64,000 bases of DNA from assembly GCA_040220875.1 (NCBI GenBank), contig JAVJVX010000003.1, forward strand, positions 386,969 through 450,968, written 5' to 3'. Shown in pieces: positions 1 to 8,191 of the stretch. Each line of letters opens with the position of its first letter. The stretch's first letter is position 1. The translations under genes were made by a program, and so were the position numbers. Source of the DNA: Alphaproteobacteria bacterium (GTDB taxonomy: Bacteria > Pseudomonadota > Alphaproteobacteria > JAVJVX01). The notes beneath the pieces are model-generated. The model saw nothing but the letters and a program-made list of their open reading frames with translations, was not told where the DNA came from and made no database searches.

Positions 1-794
1 TCGGCGCCGTCGTCGAGGTTGGACCGGCGGCAGCCGGAATAAAGCCGTCCGACCGGACCATCGCCGAGATCGCCCGACGGAACGACGGCCTCTACACGAC
101 GGACGCCCATCACGCATTTGATCCGCGTGCATCGGAGGAGTTCGTTCAGGCGCACGTCCGCAGGCTCGAAGCGCTGCGCCGCGCCAACGTCGTTCGGCGC
201 TTTCCGGATGGGTCATGGGAAGTCCCCGAGGACCTCGAAGACCGGGTTGAGGCGCTCGCCAAAAAGCAGGCGCGATATCCGGGCCGCATCACGACCCTGT
301 CGTTTCTGTCCCTTGAGGCTCAAGTCAATGCCGACGGCGCGACTTGGCTGGACCGGCAGCTTCTCGCCAAAGAACCGGCGACGCTACGCGGCGAGCGCTT
401 CGGGGCCGAATCTGCCCAAGCCCTGCACCGGCGCCAAGAGCATCTCATGGAGCAAGGGCTGGCGGAGCGTGACGGAAAGACAATCCGCTACCAACGCAAT
501 CTCCTTCGCGCGCTGCGGCAACGGGAGTTGGCGGCCGCCGGCGAGAAACTCGCCAAGGAGACGGGATTTGCCTTCGTGGAAACACGGGACGGGGATCGGA
601 TCGATGGCGTCTACAAAAGGCCTATCCATCTCGCCAGCGGCAAGTTCGCCATCATTGAGAAATCAAAGGAGTTCACGCTCGTTCCCTGGCGGCCGGTCCT
701 CGAACGCCAACGCGGAAAGCTGGTCGGCGGCGTCATGCGCGGGTCGTCGATGTCGTTCGATTTTACGAAGAAACGCGGGATTGGAATCGGGTGA
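1..794 (+). CDS. Conjugative relaxase, DUF3363 C-terminal part (5' end cut by window)
   Basis: The open frame runs from base 3 to the stop at 792-794 without a start, so this is the last 263 or so codons of a longer gene. The C-terminus carries the pattern GVYKRPIHLASGKFAIIEKS followed by EFTLVPWRPVLERQ, which I recognise as the end of the DUF3363 domain of VirD2/RlxS-type relaxases. The nicking domain would lie upstream. Such proteins nick oriT and pilot the transferred strand to the TraG coupling protein encoded at 4010. A different frame at 118-834 is open by chance. Confidence 0.85.
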   Translation, partial: GAVVEVGPAAAGIKPSDRTIAEIARRNDGLYTTDAHHAFDPRASEEFVQAHVRRLEALRRANVVRRFPDGSWEVPEDLEDRVEALAKKQARYPGRITTLSFLSLEAQVNADGATWLDRQLLAKEPATLRGERFGAESAQALHRRQEHLMEQGLAERDGKTIRYQRNLLRALRQRELAAAGEKLAKETGFAFVETRDGDRIDGVYKRPIHLASGKFAIIEKSKEFTLVPWRPVLERQRGKLVGGVMRGSSMSFDFTKKRGIGIG

Positions 795-895
795 TATCGT
801 CACTGGTCATAGTCAGCGAAAACATCTGTTGTGATTAAAGCCGCTTTTGGGGTCCGCGAGGCCCTCCCTATCCGGCTATGGGATTCTGCTCCTCG

Positions 896-2557
896 TTACG
901 GCAACACCCCAGGGTACTCAGCTCTGATCGCGCTTTCATAATCGTCAAGATCAGACCGGAGCACATGGTCGGCCATGGACCAGAACGTCGCCAAGCGCTG
1001 ACCGTATTGAGCGTCGGCGCCGCGCTGGCCACCATGGACGATCGATTGGATCAGAAATTGTCGCATCTGGCCTTGCTCCCCGTTGTGCGGAAGACTTCTC
1101 ATGTCACGCATGATGCATTCGTGCATGTACCCGGCGAACCTGTCACCCAGCTTATTCGAGTTAGCAATCGTCTCCATGCACGATCCGAGCGCGACAGCAG
1201 CGGATACAGGGATATTTCCGTTGTCATTGCCGAATTTTTTGAACTGCGAAATATTTAGATGAGGCGAATTTTCAGGCAGCCTTTCCACCAAGCTGACCCA
1301 CCTGCCAAGTACATCGATGACCTCGTAGATCAGTCTGGCCGAGCGCGTGGGAAATTCAGCGTTCGGGTTCACGTGAGGGTTTGATGTATCGTAAAACTTC
1401 TCCAATCGGTCGACGAAATAGGGAAAATAATAGAGCCACATGTGCCACTGAATGCCCTGACAGGCAGCGGCCGTGACCATTACATCGAAGAAAAAGATGC
1501 TGACGAATGTAGGGTCCTGCCAGCGTTCATCGTTGAAGTCCTCGGCACTTCCGTTCAGCCAAGCGACGTAATCTGCAGGACCGTCTGTGCGAAGCATCTT
1601 CATGACATGCTCGCCTATCGGCTTCCACACCGCGAGTTGTTTAGCCGTATGGGCGTCGACGAAAAGAAAATGGAGCAAGCGGTTGCTTGCGGGGAGCGCA
1701 TAGCCGCAAGATACCGTATTCTGATTTTGCTGGAGTTCCTGGTAAAGCACACTGCCAGTGTCGGAAATCAGATCACCAAAAAAGGCATCCGATAAGTCAT
1801 GTTTTCCGTATAGGTCCAGCCGCAACAGGTGGATGGCAAAATATGGCCGCATCCGCGCTATGAAGCGCCTGAGGTCCGCTGACCGAAAAAGAACCCGTGC
1901 AATGTCTTCCGCCTCAGTTTCGGCCCGGCTTTGCGCTGGAACGATGGCGACAAGCTTGCTGGCCCAATGGCGCAGCTTGTTGAAAATTGGTTGACGACGA
2001 TCATCGTCATCATCCGCTACACCAAGCACTCGCCTTCGGTTGATTTCCGCGAGCATCTGTTCGATGGTCCCACCCCCGCCGAGCACGACCAATCTGTCGT
2101 GCAGTTTTTGCAGTGGCAGCTTGCGGCGGGCGGCTCGCTCGATCAATCGGAAGTGGGGTTCCATGAGCGTCAGCACTTCGGCGAAGCGCTGCTCAAAAAC
2201 CAACTCGTCGATGAGTGCGGAGAGTGTCGGCAGAGATACCGAAGTGCGCCACAAAATCCAGTTGATCACCCATGCAAGAGGCACCCAAGCGATGACGACT
2301 AAAAACGCGGCGCGGGCCGGTGTGAACGAGCCGCCGTCTGGGAAGGTAACAGGATTACAGATGGCCGCTACGACAGACGGACAGGGCTGTCCGACGGCAT
2401 CGAAAAAGAGAAGGTACAGAACAAGCCCGAATGCGCCCAAAGCCAAGAGAACTTGGATCACAAGGCCGAGCTTCGCGCGCAGCTTGGTTACAGGCGGAAC
2501 GACCGCATAGATGGCCACGGCCAAAGCCAGAAACGTTAGAAATCCATCAAGGCTCAT
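896..2557 (-). CDS. Unrecognised membrane-anchored protein, ICE cargo
   Basis: The 553-residue product starts at an ATG preceded by an AAGGAA ribosome site at good spacing. It has hydrophobic segments near residues 5-22, 30-52 and 80-103, then a soluble, mostly helical region of about 440 residues with arginine-rich stretches. I see no enzyme motif. It lies downstream of the secreted-protein gene at 2700-3722 on the same strand, 142 bases apart, so the two may be transcribed together. Both sit between the relaxase and traG but point against the transfer genes, as expected for cargo. The function is unknown. Confidence 0.75.
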   Translation of the reverse strand: MSLDGFLTFLALAVAIYAVVPPVTKLRAKLGLVIQVLLALGAFGLVLYLLFFDAVGQPCPSVVAAICNPVTFPDGGSFTPARAAFLVVIAWVPLAWVINWILWRTSVSLPTLSALIDELVFEQRFAEVLTLMEPHFRLIERAARRKLPLQKLHDRLVVLGGGGTIEQMLAEINRRRVLGVADDDDDRRQPIFNKLRHWASKLVAIVPAQSRAETEAEDIARVLFRSADLRRFIARMRPYFAIHLLRLDLYGKHDLSDAFFGDLISDTGSVLYQELQQNQNTVSCGYALPASNRLLHFLFVDAHTAKQLAVWKPIGEHVMKMLRTDGPADYVAWLNGSAEDFNDERWQDPTFVSIFFFDVMVTAAACQGIQWHMWLYYFPYFVDRLEKFYDTSNPHVNPNAEFPTRSARLIYEVIDVLGRWVSLVERLPENSPHLNISQFKKFGNDNGNIPVSAAVALGSCMETIANSNKLGDRFAGYMHECIMRDMRSLPHNGEQGQMRQFLIQSIVHGGQRGADAQYGQRLATFWSMADHVLRSDLDDYESAIRAEYPGVLP

Positions 2558-2699
2558 CTTAAATCGTTCCTTTGTACCGAGTGTAATTCGGCGACAACAG
2601 GCTACCGTTGCCCCACAATTCTATTTGCCGCACGATCTTTTTCATACTGAGCGCGGGCTGAAAATGCCGATTTTCAATGTCCGATTTCGGGTTTGGTAA

Positions 2700-3722
2700 C
2701 TAGCCCGCGCGTCCAGTGCACCGCACGAACAACTTCTCTGCGCCGCCAAGAAATAACGCCTCGGACGAAATCCCGCCGCCAGTCGCGGCGAGCCGGAGCT
2801 CCGATCCCTTGACGCTCTTGAGTTCGAACTGCACGGTCTCGTCAATCGCGCCGTCGCGGAGCCGGCCAAGGAAGTCGTCATACTCGACGCGGTGGTCGAA
2901 ACTCATGATGACCGTGCCGTCGCGCAATTCCCATCGGCCGGTGCGCCACGGCAGAAGGCCGACCTTTTCGTTGGACGCCCGCCACCATTCGACCGTGCCG
3001 GTTCCGCTATTCTCGAACAGAATCACGCGTTCCTTTGCGCACTCGGCTTGGCTGGCGGACCACATGCCCGTCAGCGCCGCGCGCTTGCCTCCCGCGAGAC
3101 GACCAAGCAGTCCCGGACCCTCGGCCTTCGCTTCGCTCTCTTTCAGCACTACATCATAGGTCGTGCGAATTTCAGCAATCCGAGCAACTTGATCGTCGGC
3201 TGGCTTCTGCGCCGTATTGGGGGTAGTCGCCACTGTGCCATCGGCGACGGTTTTTCGGCTGACACGAAGCTGGTACTTGCCCGTAGACGAACCGACCATG
3301 GCGTCCAGAACGCGGGCGTCGCCCATAACGTAGCCCTGGGCGTTGGCCTCGCCGGCGCCGACGACAACCCCTGAGACCTTGAGCTGGTTGGAAGGATTGA
3401 CGCCGAGGGAGCGGCAAAGCGCGGCATAGTGGTTCATGCCCGTAAGTGCGGCTTCTTCGATCAGCGCATCGTCGCGCAATTGATCGGCCGTTTCGAAAAG
3501 CAGGATCATCTCCGTGACTTCGTGGCATTTGGGCTCGGCCGGGTGGAGGATGCGGAGCGCCACATCGACCGGCTCGTCATAGACAAACCAGCCAGGCCCG
3601 CCCTCGAAATTCCGAACCTCATAGTCGGCCGCGTTCGCCGGACCGAAGACTATGACACTCAGCAAACAGGCGGCGGCGACGCCTACGAAGGCGGAATGGC
3701 ATGAATGGCGATCCAATCGCAT
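2700..3722 (-). CDS. Unrecognised exported protein, ICE cargo
   Basis: The 340-residue product begins with a clear signal peptide: a hydrophobic stretch at residues 11-28 and a likely cleavage after PANA at 31. The ATG is preceded by GAAGGAGAT, which fixes the start. The mature protein is predicted periplasmic. It has scattered cysteines (in AEPKCHEV, AALCRS, QAECAKE and FVRCTG) that could form disulfides. A tail from about residue 205 (LTGMWSAS, then GTVEWWRAS and WRTGRWELRDG) resembles a small beta-barrel of the kind seen in lipocalin-like periplasmic proteins. I do not recognise the family. Confidence 0.7.
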   Translation of the reverse strand: MRLDRHSCHSAFVGVAAACLLSVIVFGPANAADYEVRNFEGGPGWFVYDEPVDVALRILHPAEPKCHEVTEMILLFETADQLRDDALIEEAALTGMNHYAALCRSLGVNPSNQLKVSGVVVGAGEANAQGYVMGDARVLDAMVGSSTGKYQLRVSRKTVADGTVATTPNTAQKPADDQVARIAEIRTTYDVVLKESEAKAEGPGLLGRLAGGKRAALTGMWSASQAECAKERVILFENSGTGTVEWWRASNEKVGLLPWRTGRWELRDGTVIMSFDHRVEYDDFLGRLRDGAIDETVQFELKSVKGSELRLAATGGGISSEALFLGGAEKLFVRCTGRAG

Positions 3723-4009
3723 AGATCATCTCCTTCTTTGCCCCCGCGCTCCTCCTTTTTGTCGGTTTTGAGCGCCGCCGGCGACGCGCCGCATCGCCCG
3801 TCCAACACCATCCAGAATGATAGCCGCTTCCGGTTGCAAAAATAAGGTCTGATGTTCTTGGGTAATATTGTCTGTTGCTGGCGATTGCTTCCTTATTTCT
3901 CCGCTCTTGGATGACGCTGGAAGTCATTGCCTTGATTCAAATGTGATTTCGTCACGATCCTTTGCCGGATTTTACCCGAGCTTTCGGCTCCGACACCGGC
4001 GCAGGATCG
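3723..4009. other. Divergent intergenic region upstream of traG
   Basis: This 287-base stretch separates the leftward cargo gene from traG. Its right part (about 3836-3960) is visibly more AT-rich than the flanks. It must hold the promoters of both directions, but I could not pick out a convincing -35/-10 pair or an oriT-like inverted repeat. The in-frame TTG at 3962 would extend TraG by 16 unlikely residues. Confidence 0.4.
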
Positions 4010-6049
4010 ATGACACCGACCAGACTCCTCATAGGCCAAATCTTCCTCGTCTTCGCGATCGTCATTGGCGCGGTGTGGGGCGCGACGCAGTGGACGGCGG
4101 CCGAGTTCGGCTATCAGGCGCGGCTCGGTCCGGCTTGGTTCCATGTCGTCGGTTATCCCGTTTACGTCCCGTGGCGGCTGTTTGAGTGGTGGTACGCCTA
4201 CGAAGCTTACGCGCCGGGGGTCTTCAACCGCGCCGGCGCGATGGCGGCGGGCGGCGGCATGCTCGGCGTCGTCGTCGCGATCGCCGGATCGCTGTGGCGC
4301 GCGCGGCAGGCCCGGCTGGTCACGACCTACGGCTCGTCGCGCTGGGCGACCAAGGGCGAGGTCGACAAGTCCGGTCTGTTCGAGCCGCAAGGCGTGTTCC
4401 TCGGCAGGCTGAAGGACCGTTATCTACGCCACGCCGGGCCGGAGCATGTCATGTGCTTCGCGCCGACCCGCTCGGGCAAGGGCGTCGGCCTTGTCATCCC
4501 GACTTTGCTGAGCTGGCCGCACTCCGCTGTCATCCATGACATCAAGGGCGAGAACTGGCAGCTCACCGCTGGCTGGCGGTCGCGCTTCTCGCACTGCCTT
4601 CTGTTCAATCCGACCGATCCCGCGAGCGCCAAATACAACCCGCTCCTCGAAGTGCGCAAAGGCCGGTTCGAAGTCCGCGACGTTCAGAACATCGCCGACA
4701 TTCTGGTCGACCCGGAGGGCGCGCTCGAACGGCGGAACCACTGGGAGAAGACCAGCCACGCGCTCCTCGTCGGCGTAATTCTGCATGTGCTTTACGCCGA
4801 GAAGGAGAAGACGCTCGCCCGCGTCGCGGCGTTCCTTTCCGACCCGTCGCGCTCCTTCGAACGCACGTTGCGGGTGATGATGAGCACCAATCATCTCGGA
4901 ACGGACAAGACGCCGCAGGTTCACCCCGTCGTCGCGCAGGCCGCGCGCGAGCTTCTGAACAAGTCGGGGAACGAACGCTCGGGCGTGCTCTCGACGGCCA
5001 TGTCTTTTCTCGGGCTCTATCGCGACCCGACCGTGGCGGAGACCACGAGCGCCTGCGAATGGCGTATCGCCGATTTGGTGGACGCCGAGCGGCCGGTCTC
5101 GCTCTATCTGGTCATTCCGCCTTCGGATATTTCGCGGACGAAGCCGCTGGTGCGGCTCGTCCTCAATCAGATCGGCCGCCGGCTAACGGAACGGCTGGAA
5201 GGGCAGGCCGGCAAACGGCGGCGTCACCAGCTCCTGATGATGCTCGACGAGTTCCCGGCGCTCGGCCGGCTCGACTTCTTCGAATCGGCGCTCGCCTTCA
5301 TGGCCGGCTACGGCGTCAGGAGCTTCCTGATTGCGCAAAGCCTCAATCAGATCACAAAGGCTTACGGGGATAATAACTCGATCCTCGACAACTGCCATGT
5401 CCGCATCGCATTCGCCTCGAACGACGAACGCACGGCGAAGCGCATCTCGGATTCTCTCGGCACAGCCACCGAGCTGCGCGCCATGCGCAACTATGCGGGT
5501 CACCGCCTCGCGCCCTGGCTAGCCCATGTCATGGTCTCGCGACAGGAAACGGCGCGGCCGCTTCTGACGCCCGGCGAGGTGATGCAGCTTCCCGCAGACG
5601 AGGAGATCGTCATGGTCTCCGGCCAGCCGCCGATCCGCGCGAAGAAGCTGCGCTATTTCGAGGACGCCAACTTCACAGGCCGGGTGTGCCCCCCGCCCGC
5701 GCTCGCGGCGGACGGTCCTTTTGCGGACCGTCCGCCATCCCGCGCCGACGACTGGAGGGACCAAGTGCGCGGCTCCCACGTCGATCTCGTCAAGCCGTGG
5801 TCGGAGCTCGTCTCGAACGGCGATGAAGACGAGGGTGAAAATGGGGGCGGCCTCAAGCGCCATCCTGCGCTTCCTGAGGAGGCGCCGGCCAAGCTGGAAC
5901 CCGAACGCGCGCCTGATGCCGGACTTCTCGACGACGAGTTCGACCCCAACGACGCCAGGCGGATGGATCAGCTCGCGCGCAATGCGACCGTGGTCCGGCG
6001 CGCCCACGCCATGGACCAGGCCGACGATGACCTGATTCCGAGCTTCTGA
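4010..6049 (+). CDS. traG: TraG/VirD4-type coupling ATPase
   Basis: The type IV coupling protein links the relaxosome to the mating channel at the inner membrane. From the ATG at 4010, preceded by AGGATC, the product has 679 residues. Two N-terminal membrane segments (about 7-27 and 76-96) are followed by the Walker A motif APTRSGKG at 151-158 and Walker B LLMMLDEF around 408-415. The acidic C-terminus is typical of substrate recognition. The gene heads the transfer operon and is followed after 11 bases by an RHH gene and then trbB. A TTG start 48 bases upstream is possible but less likely. Confidence 0.95.
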   Translation: MTPTRLLIGQIFLVFAIVIGAVWGATQWTAAEFGYQARLGPAWFHVVGYPVYVPWRLFEWWYAYEAYAPGVFNRAGAMAAGGGMLGVVVAIAGSLWRARQARLVTTYGSSRWATKGEVDKSGLFEPQGVFLGRLKDRYLRHAGPEHVMCFAPTRSGKGVGLVIPTLLSWPHSAVIHDIKGENWQLTAGWRSRFSHCLLFNPTDPASAKYNPLLEVRKGRFEVRDVQNIADILVDPEGALERRNHWEKTSHALLVGVILHVLYAEKEKTLARVAAFLSDPSRSFERTLRVMMSTNHLGTDKTPQVHPVVAQAARELLNKSGNERSGVLSTAMSFLGLYRDPTVAETTSACEWRIADLVDAERPVSLYLVIPPSDISRTKPLVRLVLNQIGRRLTERLEGQAGKRRRHQLLMMLDEFPALGRLDFFESALAFMAGYGVRSFLIAQSLNQITKAYGDNNSILDNCHVRIAFASNDERTAKRISDSLGTATELRAMRNYAGHRLAPWLAHVMVSRQETARPLLTPGEVMQLPADEEIVMVSGQPPIRAKKLRYFEDANFTGRVCPPPALAADGPFADRPPSRADDWRDQVRGSHVDLVKPWSELVSNGDEDEGENGGGLKRHPALPEEAPAKLEPERAPDAGLLDDEFDPNDARRMDQLARNATVVRRAHAMDQADDDLIPSF

Positions 6050-6060
6050 AGGATACGCCC

Positions 6061-6597
6061 ATGAAACCCCGCCTCAACGTTCATGTCTCTGACGAGCTTT
6101 TCGACAAGGTGGAGATTGCCGCGAAGCGGCCGGACGTCACCAAGGCGGCCGTGGTCGAGGCGGCGCTCATGGGTTTCTTCTCGAAAGAGTTCGACGATCA
6201 GCGTGACGGTGCGCTCATCCGCCGGCTCGACCGGATGACCCGGCAATATGACCGGCTGGAGCGCAATCTCTCGGTCACGGCCGAAACGCTGGCGCTCTTT
6301 ATCCGCTTCTTTCTCACCGTCACGCCGCCATTGCCGAACGCCGATCAGGACGCCGCCCGCGCCCTCGGCAAGGAGCGGTTCGATTATTTCATCGGCCAGC
6401 TCGCTCAGCGGCTTGCCGGCGGCAAGAACATGATCCGCGACGTGCTCGAAGAGGTGAGCGCCAAGGAGAGCGACTTCTTCACACAAGAGGAGGTCGACGC
6501 CTTGCAGGCCGTGCGGCAGGCCTATTCTCCGGACAACAACAGGCCGAACGGCGGAGCGGCTCACGACGACCTGATTGCGGAGGCGGATAATGGCTGA
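6061..6597 (+). CDS. Ribbon-helix-helix (CopG-like) protein of the transfer operon
   Basis: The 178-residue protein starts with a short beta strand and two helices (residues 2-40, MKPRLNVHVSDELFDKVEIA) that fit a ribbon-helix-helix DNA-binding fold, followed by a helical region and an acidic tail. An AAGGA site precedes the ATG. A CopG-like gene at this place, between traG and trbB, is a regular feature of Tn4371-like elements. Its role could be relaxosome assembly or operon autoregulation; the sequence does not decide. Its end overlaps the trbB start by 8 bases, so the two are probably translationally coupled. Confidence 0.8.
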   Translation: MKPRLNVHVSDELFDKVEIAAKRPDVTKAAVVEAALMGFFSKEFDDQRDGALIRRLDRMTRQYDRLERNLSVTAETLALFIRFFLTVTPPLPNADQDAARALGKERFDYFIGQLAQRLAGGKNMIRDVLEEVSAKESDFFTQEEVDALQAVRQAYSPDNNRPNGGAAHDDLIAEADNG

Positions 6598-7570
6598 CCG
6601 CTTCCATCCGGACACGGTCGATCGCCAGCGCACCATGCTGCGCACCGCCATGGGACCTGCGATTGCGGCGGCGCTGGCCGACCCCGCCGTCATCGAAGTG
6701 ATGGTCAATCCCGACGGCCGGCTTTGGCTCGACCGCCATGGTGACGGCCGCATCGACACTGGGAGGCGGATCGGCGCCGTCGAAGCCGAGCGGATCATCC
6801 GGCTGGTGGCGAGCCATATCGGCCAGGAGTGCCATCGCGAACACCCCGTTGTCTCGGCCGAACTGCCCGAAAGTGGCGAGCGCTTCGAAGGCCTGCTGCC
6901 GCCGGTGGCGCCGGCGCCATGCTTCGCCATCCGTAAGCCGGCCCGCATGCTCTACCGGCTCTCGGACTATGTGGAAGCGCGGATCATGACGTCGCTGCAG
7001 GCGAAGGCGCTGCGGGAGGCTGTCGAGACGCGCAAGAACATCGTCGTGGTTGGCGGGACGAGTTCTGGCAAGACGACGCTTGTCAACGCGCTCCTGGCCG
7101 AGGTCGCGACCGGCGGCGACCGGGTGATCCTCATCGAGGACACGCGCGAACTCCATTGTGCGGCGGAAGACAGCGTCAGCCTACGGACGAAGCCCGGCGT
7201 CGCCACGCTCGCCGATCTCGTACGCTCGACCCTGCGCCTCAGGCCCGACCGGATCGTCGTCGGCGAAGTCCGCGGCGCGGAAGCCCTCGACATGCTGAAA
7301 GCGTGGAACACTGGTCATCCGGGCGGCATTACGACGCTGCACGCCAACTCGGCCCATGCCGGGCTCTACCGGCTCGAACAACTCATCCAGGAAGCCGTCG
7401 TCACGGTTCCGCGCCGGCTGATCGCCGAGGCGATCGACATTGTCGTCTTCCTGAAGGGGCGGGGCTCGGGCCGCCGCGTCGAGACGGTCGCCGCGCTCGA
7501 AGGCCTCAACGCCAACGGCGATTACCGCCTCGCGCCGATGACGCCCGTTCACCTCGTTCCAACAGCCTGA
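6590..7570 (+). CDS. trbB: TrbB, VirB11-like secretion ATPase
   Basis: TrbB is the hexameric cytoplasmic ATPase that drives pilus assembly and DNA transfer in P-type conjugation systems. The 326-residue product has the Walker A motif GGTSSGKTT at 155-163, the Asp box LIEDTREL near 180-187, Walker B VVGEVRGAEALDML, and the His box GGITTLHANSA, all in the order of the VirB11 family. The start at 6590 lies inside the preceding RHH gene and was chosen over the TTG at 6575, which adds only five residues. All key residues are present, so the ATPase should be active. Confidence 0.95.
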   Translation: MADRFHPDTVDRQRTMLRTAMGPAIAAALADPAVIEVMVNPDGRLWLDRHGDGRIDTGRRIGAVEAERIIRLVASHIGQECHREHPVVSAELPESGERFEGLLPPVAPAPCFAIRKPARMLYRLSDYVEARIMTSLQAKALREAVETRKNIVVVGGTSSGKTTLVNALLAEVATGGDRVILIEDTRELHCAAEDSVSLRTKPGVATLADLVRSTLRLRPDRIVVGEVRGAEALDMLKAWNTGHPGGITTLHANSAHAGLYRLEQLIQEAVVTVPRRLIAEAIDIVVFLKGRGSGRRVETVAALEGLNANGDYRLAPMTPVHLVPTA

Positions 7571-7586
7571 CCAGGGAGACCGTCAT

Positions 7587-7937
7587 ATGAATCCATTTCC
7601 GCCTGATGCTTTGTCCCGTTTCCCGTACCGGCAGGCGCTGTTCACGGGCCTTCTTGTCGGCTTGGCGTTCATCTGGTCGGACGCCGCCCACGCCGCTGGC
7701 TCTGGCATGCCGTGGGAGGCGCCGCTCACCCAGATCCTGCAATCCATCGAAGGGCCGGTGGCGCGCATCATCGCCGTCATTGTCATCGTCATCACCGGCC
7801 TGTCGCTCGCCTTAGGTGAGTCGAGCGGCGGTTTCCGCCGGTTGATCCAGATCGTGTTCGGGCTGTCCATCGCCTTCGCGGCGACGAGCTTCTTCCTGTC
7901 CTTCTTCTCCTTCGGCGGCGGAGCGCTCATCGCATGA
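7587..7937 (+). CDS. trbC: TrbC, VirB2-like pilin precursor
   Basis: TrbC is the major subunit of the conjugative pilus, which for the P-type family is cyclised after processing. The 116-residue product has an N-terminal signal with hydrophobic core at about 16-28 and a likely cleavage after DAAHA, then two hydrophobic segments (about 50-72 and 84-110) joined by a short loop SSGGFRR. Size and topology match VirB2/TrbC. An AGGGAGA site lies just upstream. Its stop overlaps the trbD start as ATGA. Confidence 0.9.
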   Translation: MNPFPPDALSRFPYRQALFTGLLVGLAFIWSDAAHAAGSGMPWEAPLTQILQSIEGPVARIIAVIVIVITGLSLALGESSGGFRRLIQIVFGLSIAFAATSFFLSFFSFGGGALIA

Positions 7938-8191
7938 CCATCGAAGGCTTCGAAATCCCGCTTCATCGCGCGCTCACCGAGCCGATCCTAATGGGCGGCG
8001 CGCCGCGCACGGTGGCGATCGTCAACGGCACGCTCGCAGCGGCTCTCGGGCTCGGCCTCCAGCTTTGGCTCGCGGGGCTTGCCGTTTGGATCGTCGGCCA
8101 TGCGGCCGCCGTCTACGCCGCGCGCAAGGACCCCGCCTTCATGCAAGTCCTCATGCGCCACATTCGCCACAAGGGCCACCTCTCATGCTGA
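7934..8191 (+). CDS. trbD: TrbD, VirB3-like inner-membrane protein
   Basis: The 85-residue protein has the N-terminal pattern GFEIPLHRALTEPILMGG that marks the VirB3/TrbD family, then a hydrophobic hairpin of about 45 residues. VirB3 homologues sit in the inner membrane and contact the VirB4/TrbE ATPase. The gene overlaps trbC by four bases and trbE by seven, which is the usual tight packing and suggests translational coupling. Confidence 0.9.
   Translation: MTIEGFEIPLHRALTEPILMGGAPRTVAIVNGTLAAALGLGLQLWLAGLAVWIVGHAAAVYAARKDPAFMQVLMRHIRHKGHLSC

Noticed and set aside
118-834. Long open frame of 238 codons overlapping the relaxase tail
   Set aside because: It is arginine/serine-rich translation in another frame; the DUF3363 frame is clearly the coding one.
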